From Flectonema sp. DT1601 (taxonomy: Eukaryota > Euglenozoa > Diplonemea > Diplonemida > Diplonemidae), in the NCBI GenBank assembly GCA_964019425.1, contig OZ025807.1:434001-498000 (forward strand): a stretch of 64,000 bases of DNA. The letters are read 5' to 3'. The notes under the pieces are model-generated. The model searched no databases. It worked only from the letters and a program-made list of their open reading frames with translations, and had not been told where the DNA came from. Positions 55,985 to 64,000 of the stretch are shown here, in pieces. Numbering within the stretch: position 1 is the first letter of the stretch; the number at the start of each line of letters is the position of its first letter. A program made the position numbers and the translations under genes.

Positions 55985-57570
55985 TTATGTAGCACCCCTG
56001 AGCAAATTTTGGCTGCTAATTTTCTTCTTGCAAGCAAATTTTAGCTGCTGATTCTCTTCCCGCAAGCAAATTTTGGCTGCTGATTCTCTTCCCGCAAGCA
56101 AATTTTAGCTGCTAATTTTCTTCCCGCAAGCAAATTTTAGCTGCTTATTTTCTTCCCGCAAGCAAATTTTAGCTGCTTATTTTCTTCCCGCAAGCAAATT
56201 TTGGCTGCTGATTCTCTTCCCGCAAGCAAATCTTAGCTGCTAACCTTCTTCCCGCAAGCAAATTTTAGCTGCTTATTTTCTTCCCGCAAGCAAATTTTGG
56301 CTGCTTATTTTCTTCCCGCAAGCAAATTTTAGCTGCTTACTTTTTTCCTGCAAACAAATTTAAGCTGCCAATTTTCTTCAGTAGGAAGTAAGTAAGATTT
56401 ATTTTTGCCTAAGGAAAAATGCTGGACTTTTGTGCCCGAGCAGGTCTAAAAAAGATGGGTAACCATTTTCTTAAAGTATAAAATGTGATGAAATTTCTTT
56501 TTTAGTATGGTTTTGAAATTTAAGTGTATGGTTGCCAATTTAGTAGGTAGTTAAAAAAAAATTCTTCAGAAAAAATCTTTCTTTCGAACTAACCATTCTT
56601 TACAAACCCCAAAATGGCTGTAAACCGTCCAGTTCGACCTTGGGTGAGGGCATTTTTGTTTTTTCTTGATTCTTTTTCAGGAGGTTGGCCTTTATTAGTG
56701 GCTCCCCCCCCTTGGGGGGGGTTGGGGGGGGGGGCTGCGTTCTGCCATCCCATAGTTCTATACAATTTTGGCTGCTTATTTTCTTCCCGCAAGCAAATTT
56801 TAGCTGCTTATTTTCTTCCCGCAAGCAAATTTTGGCTGCTTATTTTCTTCCCGCAAGCAAATTTTGGCTGCTTATTTTCTTCCCGCAAGCAAATTTTAGC
56901 TGCTTATTTTCTTCCCGCAAGCAAATTTTGGCTGCTGATTCTCTTCCCGCAAGCAAATTTTAGCTGCTTATTTTCTTCCTGCAAGCAAATTTTAGCTGCT
57001 TATTTTCTTCCCGCAAGCAAATTTTGGCTGCTTATTTTCTTCCCGCAAGCAAATTTTAGCTGCTTATTTTCTTCCCGCAAGCAAATTTTGGCTGCTGATT
57101 CTCTTCCCGCAAGCAAATTTTGGCTGCTTATTTTCTTCCCGCAAGCAAATTTTGGCTGCTGATTCTCTTCCCGCAAGCAAATTTTGGCTGCTTATTTTCT
57201 TCCCGCAAGCAAATTTTAGCTGCTTACTTTCTTCCCGCAAGCAAATTTTGGCTGCTGATTCTCTTCCCGCAAGCAAATTTTAGCTGCTTATTTTCTTCCT
57301 GCAAGCAAATTTTAGCTGCTTATTTTCTTCCCGCAAGCAAATTTTGGCTGCTTATTTTCTTCCCGCAAGCAAATTTTAGCTGCTTATTTTCTTCCCGCAA
57401 GCAAATTTTGGCTGCTGATTCTCTTCCCGCAAGCAAATTTTGGCTGCTTATTTTCTTCCCGCAAGCAAATTTTGGCTGCTGATTCTCTTCCCGCAAGCAA
57501 ATTTTGGCTGCTTATTTTCTTCCCGCAAGCAAATTTTAGCTGCTTACTTTTTTCCTGCAAACAAATTTAA
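55985..57570 (+). repeat. 32-bp minisatellite in two blocks with a duplicated tail
   Basis: Units of 32 bp (TTTTGGCTGCTTATTTTC, then TTCCCGCAAGCAAA) fill 55995-56365 (about 12) and 56765-57560 (about 25). Each block is followed by the same tail (56365-56735 and 57560-57925) ending in a C-run/G-run. The long open frames here come from the 32-bp period reading through all three frames (32 codons per three units) and are not genes. Confidence 0.9.
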
Positions 57571-58479
57571 GCTGCCAATTTTCTTCAGTAGGAAGTAAGT
57601 AAGATTTATTTCTGCCTAAGGAAAAATGCTGGATTTTTGTGCCCGAGCAGGTCTAAAAGAGATGGGTAACCATTTTCTTAAAGTATAAAATGTGATGAAA
57701 TTTCTTTTTTAGTATGGTTTTGAAATTTAAGTGTATGGTTGCCAATTTAGTAGGTAGTTAAAAAAGAATTCTTCAGAAGAAATCTTTCTTTCGAACTAAC
57801 CATTCTTTACAAACCCCAAAGTGGCTGTAAACCGTCCAGTTCGACCTTGGGTGAGGGCATTTTTGTTTTTTCTTGATTCTTTTTCAGGAGGTTGGCCTTT
57901 ATTAGTGGCTCCCCCCCCTTGGGGGGGTTGTATGTTCGATTTTGTAAAAATTACAACTGTGTTGTATCATAAAAACATAAAGATAATTTAACATTAGTTT
58001 TAAATACAGTGACTAAGGGTGATGCGGCCTTTATTAGTGGCTCCCCCCCCTTGGGGGGGGTTGGGGGGGGGGGGGGGGCTGTGTTCTGCCATCCCATAGT
58101 TCTTCCCACATTTCTATTTCATTGGGAATAATGAACGATAACCTTATTAAATTCCTATATTCCCATCCCAGGGTCGCACACATTGATACAGATACAGGTT
58201 CGATAAACCTGTTGTAAAATACTTCCAAATGTAACAAACAGATAACCTAAGCCACATATCCAATCATCATAAACCTAGCCGTCGTTTTCGTGCTAGCATA
58301 TTAATATAACAACAACTACAGATATCTTTCAGAAAAACAAAAACAAAGGACTTGATAAAACAGGGTGCAGTGTGCATTTTCAGCTAAGGGAGGACATTTT
58401 TCATTTGTCGTCCCGTTGGGACAGAAAAGTAATAAATAAATAAAAAATTGCGAAAGAAAAAGGAAATTGCTTATATATA
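57571..58479. other. Tail repeat, C/G runs and unassigned sequence
   Basis: 57571-57925 is the second copy of the minisatellite tail. C/G-run hairpins lie at 57911-57929 and 58041-58079, the latter with an especially long G run. 58363-58440 resembles 43775-43845. The rest shows no gene. Confidence 0.6.
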
Positions 58480-58752
58480 ACGTTTATTTATTTTTTTTTT
58501 TTTTTTTTTTTTCATGTTTGATTATTTCCTCTTCATATTATTTTCTTTTTTTTTTTCTGCCTCTCCCTTAATCCTGTTCGTTTCTTCGAAACGAAAATTC
58601 ATTTGAATATTATTCCTTGGTCAGCATCTTTCATTGTCGCCCTCTGGGCCTGTTAAAAAGAAAAAAAAAAAAAAAAAAAGAATGTTTACATCAGGAGGAA
58701 TAGGGCAGGAGCCAAAAGCTCCCAGCCCGTTACTTCCCACCTTTTCGAAAAC
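58480..58752 (+). mobile_element. LINE terminal module, short diverged copy
   Basis: CGTTTATTTA, poly-T, CATGTTTGATTATTTCCTC, the TTCGTTTCTTCGAAACGAA hairpin, GGGCCTGTT, and the end CCCACCTTTTCGAAA. It is truncated just upstream of satellite A. Confidence 0.75.
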
Positions 58753-58799
58753 TTATTTACAAATAAAAATTGCAGAAAAGTAATAATAATAAAAAGTTG

Positions 58800-59045
58800 C
58801 GATATCCCAGGGGTAGTAGTATAACCCTCGCCCTGGGGCTGGGTGATCGCTGGTTCGACCCCCTGCCACTGCAATAACCCATCACACCCATACACGCAAT
58901 TAGTTCAAATCCCGCGCCCGAAGGGCGTCCAGGGTAGGCACCTGGTAGACTCTCCTACGTTAAGACTGGAGGGAAGGGAAAATGGAAGGATTTCCATAAA
59001 GAGGCTAAGAACACATAAATAAATAAATAAAAAAAAAAAAGAAAA
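58800..59045 (+). mobile_element. SINE-like element with tRNA-like head and A-rich tail
   Basis: Head 58806-58872 has an A-box-like GGGTAGTAGTATAACC and a B box TGGTTCGACCCCCTGCC. The body of about 140 bp ends in (ATAA)n and poly-A at 59012-59045. ATCCCAGGG occurs at both edges and may be a target duplication. It is the only copy in the window. Confidence 0.5.
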
Positions 59046-59232
59046 TCCCAGGGCTGCACAGCCGAGTGGATACCTTAAATCTCTTCGGTAGCCGTGGCAA
59101 GGGTTCAATTCCCAGGCACATTTTTTGTGTTTTTCAACCAGAAAAATTAGTAAGAAGAAAGTAGCAAGGTTAAGGGTACAAAATTGGACTTAACTTAACG
59201 CGAGCGTAAAGTTAAGTTCAAATTTGTACCCT
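59046..59232 (+). mobile_element. tRNA-Leu-like SINE, diverged, ending in a long hairpin
   Basis: CACAGCCGAGTGGATACC, CTTAAATC, GGTTCAATTCCCAGG, and a body with AACCAGAAAAAT and AAAATTGGACTT, as in 43868-44051. The end, 59174-59232, is an imperfect inverted repeat of about 23 bp per arm (GGTACAAAATTGGACTTAAC against its complement). Confidence 0.65.
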
Positions 59233-59339
59233 GGACGGGTACCTAGCCAGGGAATAAAAACAGACGTGACTTGGTTGTAAAAATAATGTTTGTTCAGAAA
59301 GCTTAAAAAAAAAAAGTTGTGTGCGAGCAACGCGAGCCT

Positions 59340-61558
59340 GGAAGGGGTATCTCTAGTCTCTTGTGTGTCGGTATCTCGGAAGTGCTGGTATCTTGTATGT
59401 GCGTTGGTATCTCTTGCGTGTTGGTATCTCTTGCACATAATAAAAAAAAATATTGAGTTAACATGATCAGTTTTATTTATCATCAGAGACAGACCGGAAC
59501 TATTTGAAAATAAAATGTAGATGGGAAACAGTGAAAATTAAAATGAATGATAAAATTAAATGAGATTTATGACATAACAGACCAGATAGAGAGTAATAAA
59601 GGGAAAAGGAAAACGGAAAGGGTTCATTCACTTAGTTAAAGTTAAGACCGATTAGTCAGTTTAAGGTCTTGACTAGGACCAACAAAAAAAAAAAAAAAAT
59701 ATAAATAAATAAATAAATAACGATCAAGCTGAGCTGATCTTGTTTTTATTAAAATAAGGGGAGCGGGAGGGATGGAAGGAATAAAGGAAAAAAAAAGAAA
59801 AGGTCGATCAATTGGATCTGGTCGTCGAGAAGAAGAAGACAATTATTTTAAAGGTCGATCGGCATAGCCGATCGTTGAGAAAAATAACCAGATATAAATA
59901 CAATCAGTTTAAATAAAAAAAAAAAAAAAATAAATAAATAAAAAAAGTTTAACGATCAAGCTGAGCTGATCTTGTTTTTATTAAAATAAGGGGAGCGGGA
60001 GGGATGGAAGGAATAAAGGAAAAAAAAAGAAAAGGTCGATCAATTGGATCTGATCGTCGAGAAGAAGAAAACAATTATTTTTAAAAAAAATGATCGGTAT
60101 AGCCGATCGTTGAGAAAAGAACAGATATAAATACAATCGGTTTTGGTGATCGACGAGTGGAGCGATCACTTGACAAGAAGGAAAAAAGAAAGGACCGATT
60201 AATTGGGGCTTTGGTTGTATTCCCAAGGCATGTTTTTTTTTTTTTTTTTTTTTATTATTCATTTACATTTTTTTTTTTTTTTTTTTTTTTAAATTAATAA
60301 TCACATTTTGTTCAAAAATATTCATATTAGAGTAAAAGAAAAAGAAAAAAAGAAATAAGAGAAAAAAAAAAAAAACCATTGCTGGCCCCCTCACCACTCA
60401 TAGAGGATGAGGAGGCCAGTAAGGCGTCACTCAAATCTATGCCAAGCCTTGGGAACTTGGATTGGGGTTTAGACCATTTACAATTAACAGTTGACAATTA
60501 ATCTGATTAACGTTATGATCTAACGGACATAAACATATCGACAAAATAATACAAATAAATAAATACTAATAGAAACTAGAACTTAGCAATCGTCATCTAA
60601 AAAGATTCTTCTGCGATCATGAAAGTTCGTTGAGGTTGGAGTTCGCTTTTTTTTTTTTGATAAGCGCTCAAACCAATTACAATTAACAATTAATCTGATT
60701 GACGTTATGATCGGACAGACATAAACATATCGACAAAATAATACAAATAATTTAATACTAATAGAAACTAGAACTTAGCAATCGTCATCTAAAAAGATTC
60801 TTCTGCGATCATGAGGATTCGTTGAGGGTGGAGTTCGCTTTTTTTGTGATAGGCGCTCCCTCGGACGCTTTGGGGTCTCATTTTCTTCTTGCGCTTCCTT
60901 TTCGGGTGGGTTAAAACCATTTGCCCATGTTTGTAACTGAAATTTGAGAGCTCTGTTTTGGTCTTTTGCCAAATAGAGTTGCTCAGAGAGCTCACTGGCC
61001 ATCTCCATCAACAACATGGAATGATCCAGTTGTTCTTTATGGATAGTCTTCTGTTGATAGCTCAACTCGGAGCATCGACGTTGCTCTTCCACTAGTTTTT
61101 CCGAGAGCAGCGCCATTTTCTCATTTGTCTGGAGAGAGTCACTTACCGCTTGACAGTAGTTGTCCAGTAAATCGAGTCTACCTTCGGACCATTGCCTCGC
61201 AATAGGTGAATCTTCCGTCGATGAGGTCGCCGCACTGTCTTTTTCTTGTTCCGTTTGAGCAGAAGACGATACCAGTAGTCTACTTTGAGACAGTTCAGAA
61301 GGGAACGTGATCAATGGAGAATGAGGTTTAAAAAAAAAGGAAAGACGGGGTTTGGGAGTCCAGGAGTAATAGGTTGTTGCGATGAGAGGGAGTCGATAAT
61401 TCTTTACCGTGGACGTTGATTCGAATAAAAAAGGGGGTGTTGGGGAAAATTGTTGGGAAAAATGGGACAGTTGAGGGCCAGCACGCAATGTTGCGACCTC
61501 TTGTTGAGACAAATAGAGTTGAATTTTTGTTCCAGTTTCATCCCTACACTTAGATTCT
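59340..61558 (-). mobile_element. LINE copy Z: ORF end, UTR, satellite B
   Basis: From 61558 (5-prime truncation after CTTAGATTCT) down: ORF to stop at 60775, duplicated UTR start (60530-60780), conserved UTR block (60370-60480), satellite B (60230-59718), spacer (59690-59470) and GGTATCTC minisatellite (59435-59347). It is lost beyond that. It belongs to the same subfamily as the main copy. Confidence 0.85.
60775..61558 (-). pseudogene. LINE coiled-coil tail, copy Z
   Basis: About 255 codons nearly identical to residues 1050-1300 of the LINE at 13625, with an intact C-terminus HDRRRIFLDDDC. Noticed differences: L to P in YRLPLIATT, V to M in NEKMAL. It gives the family's true stop position. 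Confidence 0.85.
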
Positions 61559-61599
61559 GGTTAGTTCTGAAACTATTTGTGTAGGAAAGACCCCTTTAC

Positions 61600-62220
61600 C
61601 CTTCTTTTTTTTTTTTGTTTTTTTTTTTTTTTTAAATCCTTTTTATTATTTTTAAAGAAAAAACAATCAGTTTAGCGTCTTGACCAGGACGAAAAATAGA
61701 AAGTGATCGACATAGTCGATCGATAAAAAAACAATGATAACATTGTTTATTCTTTTTTTTTTTTTTTTTTTTTTTTAAATCCTTCTTATTATTTTTTAAA
61801 GAAAAAACAATCAGTTTAGCGTCTTGACCAGGACGGAAAATAGAAAGTAATCGACATAGTCGATCGATAAAATAAAAACAATGATAACATTGTTTATTCC
61901 TTTTTTCTTTTTTTTTTTATTCTTTTTATTTATTTTTAAAGAAAAAACAATCAGTTTAGCGTCCTGACCAGGACGAAAAATAGAAAGTGATCGACATAGT
62001 CGATCGATAAAAAAACAATGATAACATTGTTTATTCTTTTTTTTTTGTTTTTTTTTTTTTTATTCTTTTTATTTATTTTTTAAAGAAAAAACAATCAGTT
62101 TAGCGTCTTGACCAGGACGGAAAATAGAAATTAGTCGACAAAGTCGATCGATAACAAAACAATGATAACATTGTTTATTCTTTTTTTTTTTTTTTTTTTT
62201 TTTTTTATTCTTTTATATTT
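61600..62220 (-). repeat. Satellite A, about five units
   Basis: Long-type units in minus orientation, joined to a palindrome at 62221. Confidence 0.9.
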
Positions 62221-62503
62221 GTAAGGCACCAGCAGAAAAATGCATCTGGAGAAAAAATCACTTCTGAGCAGAAATATTAGTGCGGTGGAAATATTACTGC
62301 GTGGAAAAATTAGTGCGGTTTTTTGCAGATTTGGAAATTAGTGCGGTTTTTTCCGCGCAGTAATATTTCCAGTTGCAGTATACTAATTTCCAAATCTGCA
62401 AAAAACCGCACTAATTTTTCCACGCAGTAATATTTCCACCGCACTAATATTTCTGCTCAGAAGTGATTTTTTCTCCAGATGCATTTTTCTGCTGGTGCCT
62501 TAC
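62221..62503. repeat. Perfect 121-bp inverted repeat
   Basis: 62221-62341 is, base for base by eye, the reverse complement of 62383-62503, with a 41-bp spacer (TGCGGTTTTTTCCGCGCAGT to TTGCAGTATA). It is rich in GTGCGG and GGAAATATTA motifs that recall the MITE ends at 29806. 62504-62603 has further single copies of the same motifs. Confidence 0.9.
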
Positions 62504-62603
62504 ACAGCAAAAAAGCAACCAAATTTTTTTCTACCACCAAGTGGAAAAAACCGCACTAATCTTTTCTCAAAAAAACCGCACTAATTTTTCCGCGCAGTAA
62601 TAT

Positions 62604-62908
62604 TGTAGTTCATAGTTTACCTTTGATTTTATAACTTCACACAGGGTACTATGAACGATGAGAGATCCAGTGGGATCACTCAGGGTCTAGTAGAGACCAC
62701 CAATGTTGTGCGTTGATAGGCAAGGTGACCAACCTTGACATTCTTTCTTTTCTCTCCTGTTGTGACAAACACAAAATACACACACAGCTTACAGTGTGTT
62801 CTTTGTGTATGTTTTCTTCAGGTGTGAGTAGTTTTTTTGTTCTTGCTCTTCAGGGAGGGCCTTAGCCAAAAGCTAACAGTCCAAATCTCACCTGGAAATT
62901 CAACTCAC
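62604..62908 (+). repeat. FB arm, copy g, truncated
   Basis: TGTAGTTCATAGTTTACC to CCTGGAAATTCAACTCAC, the inner 300 bp of the arm. Confidence 0.85.
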
Positions 62909-63129
62909 TTTTTTTGAGAACTCCGTGAACTGCAGTCCCCAAAAATATCAAATTTTCGTAGGTAGTGACATTTTGTGTGAGTTTGGTGTGTTCCATAACC
63001 AATAAGTTGAGAACATGGCCTTTTTTTTTTATATTCTTTTTATTTATTTTTTAAAGAAAAAACAATCAGTTTAGCGTCCTGACCAGGACGGAAAATAGAA
63101 AGTAATCGACATAGTCGATTGATAAAAAA
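62909..63129. other. Unassigned sequence, then one satellite A unit
   Basis: 62909-63010 shows nothing recognised. 63020-63129 is a single long-type satellite A unit in minus orientation. Confidence 0.6.
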
Positions 63130-63270
63130 AAAAGGAGAATTCTCCGTTGCCTACATAAAAAAAAGTTTTTTCTCCGTTGCCTGTCACCTTAACTTTTTTT
63201 TCTCCGTTGCCTGCACCCAAAAAGTTTTTTCGCTGTTGTGAACAACTCTTTTTTTTTTTTCTCTGTTGGG
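63130..63270. repeat. TCTCCGTTGCCT minisatellite
   Basis: Four to five imperfect repeats of TTTTCTCCGTTGCCT plus a short spacer, then poly-T and poly-A tracts to about 63360. Confidence 0.75.
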
Positions 63271-63489
63271 TACCAGCACTTTTTTTTTTTCTCTAAAAAA
63301 AAATTTTTTTTTCTGGAAAAAAAAAAAAAAAAAAAAAAAAGAAAAAAGAAATAAGAAAAAAAATCAGAGGTAGAATCTTCACATCTTCTCACATTCTTGA
63401 CAGTGTTTCCTTGTTAGACGAAAAGTTTTATAAAGCAAGAATAGAAAACACTATAAATGAATCAGATGATGACCTTGCATCGAAAAATA
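63271..63489. other. Homopolymer tracts downstream of the MULE gene
   Basis: Poly-T and poly-A runs, then unique sequence without a recognised gene. Confidence 0.4.
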
Positions 63490-63929
63490 TTAAAGCTCAT
63501 CAGATGATGAACTTGAATCACACTTCTTTCTCTTTCCGGATATCCGGTTTCTCCTAGTCGATGTATCGACAGTCTTCTTGGGGGCCGACTTCTTCGCTGA
63601 TTTCTTCGGGGCCGACTTCTTGGGGGCCGATTTCTTAGGGGCTGACTTCTTCGGGGCCGACTTCTCGTGTAAGGGGTTTTTACACGTAGTCTTATTGTGG
63701 CCCACCTTACCACAACGACTACACAAGTTCTTTCCCTCCCCTTTGGAAGGAATCCTCTTCGTGGGGGCACCCTTCGGCTTCTTCGTTGTTGGCGGTAACA
63801 GTTCAGTCTTCGCCGACTGAAACTGATACAGCCCAACTGGCCGTACTGGGTCGTCATACGCCTTTCGCAAGGCTCCCAAACGAAAGCAGGTTGGAACGTA
63901 CTGCATCTCGTTGAAACCAAGAAACCTGT
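63490..63929 (-). CDS. Last exon of a MULE-type transposase
   Basis: Minus-strand frame from a TAAACAG acceptor at 63930 to TAA at 63490-63492, about 146 codons: FLGFNEMQYVPTCFRLGALR, then AYDDPVRPVG, LPPTTKKPKGAPTKR and a zinc knuckle CSRCGKVGHNKTTC (C-x2-C-x4-H-x4-C), then six Lys-Ser-Ala-Pro-Lys type repeats and a Ser-rich end. The PV...LPP...PKGxPxKRxxSxGE...CxxCGxxGHNKxTC layout is the C-terminal part of Mutator-like transposases after the SWIM domain. A likely 70-nt intron (63930-63999) precedes it; the catalytic part lies beyond the window. A domesticated MULE-derived gene is possible. Confidence 0.75.
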
Positions 63930-63999
63930 TTATTTAGTCCAATTAATTCGCCACAAGTAGCGTTGACCACGACAACAAAAAGACAAAAAGAAGAAGTAC
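63930..63999 (-). other. Probable intron, 70 nt
   Basis: Minus strand: GTACTTCTTC at 63999 to AAATAAACAG at 63930. The size fits the other introns here. The upstream exon is outside the window, so phase cannot be tested. Confidence 0.45.
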
Positions 64000-64000
64000 C

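Noticed and set aside
56614-57482. Long open frames with ILAAYFLPASKFW-type repeats
   Set aside because: Produced by the 32-bp minisatellite, whose period cycles through all three frames without stops.
55985-57570. CRISPR-like array
   Set aside because: Units are contiguous and near-identical; there are no unique spacers, no cas genes, and the DNA is eukaryotic.
1-64000. rRNA, spliced-leader RNA or intact tRNA genes
   Set aside because: None recognised; the tRNA-like sequences have poor acceptor stems or belong to SINEs.

Overview
The window is nuclear DNA of a eukaryote. It is AT-rich, full of long A and T runs, and nearly gene-free. It carries short spliceosomal introns of about 60-75 nt: one in the only convincing host gene and others in transposon genes. 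Two things hint at Euglenozoa. The host gene at 418-2455 (minus) resembles the kinetoplastid flagellar-pocket-collar protein BILBO1 in its first 86 residues and in domain order. A tyrosine-recombinase retrotransposon at 44.3-48.7 kb has the VIPER order (gag-like, recombinase, RT/RNase H). Cis-introns are rare in trypanosomatids, so a free-living kinetoplastid, diplonemid or euglenid fits better. This placement is inference.

Layout. 0.4-2.5 kb: the EF-hand/coiled-coil host gene. 2.7-4.0 kb: relics of a LINE and of a tRNA-derived SINE. 4.1-9.1 kb: an inverted pair of about 0.8-kb repeat arms around a gene fragment and three tandem 470-bp repeats, one of them split by a 1.2-kb inverted-repeat transposon. 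9.1-18.6 kb: a LINE fragment, a satellite array, and the main LINE copy (RT, CCHC finger, restriction-like endonuclease and an unusual coiled-coil tail). 19.0-20.5 kb: a second inverted arm pair around a small ORF. 20.5-26.3 kb: five tandem 1,283-bp units. 26.3-38.6 kb: a coiled-coil exon and hAT transposase pieces broken up by LINE insertions, which themselves hold a mariner-like element and a MITE. 38.6-43.4 kb: satellites and a rearranged mariner-like copy. 43.4-48.7 kb: the VIPER-like fossil. 48.7-54.6 kb: another LINE tail. 54.6-58.4 kb: other minisatellites. 58.5-63.1 kb: SINEs, a third LINE tail, a perfect 121-bp palindrome. 63.5-64.0 kb: the end of a MULE transposase gene.

How it fits together. 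Most of the sequence seems to come from one LINE family with an extraordinarily long 3-prime tail: stop codon, 3-prime UTR, satellite B (212-236-bp units), a short spacer with a minisatellite, satellite A (alternating units of about 118 and 140 bp), and a terminal module ending in a fixed terminus. Six copies share that terminus and differ in how far they extend 5-prime, the pattern left by target-primed reverse transcription. The satellites would then be parts of a mobile element and spread with it. Both satellites and the terminal module are studded with short hairpins. All similarity calls were made by eye. No search, fold or alignment was run, and assembly error in such repetitive sequence cannot be excluded.
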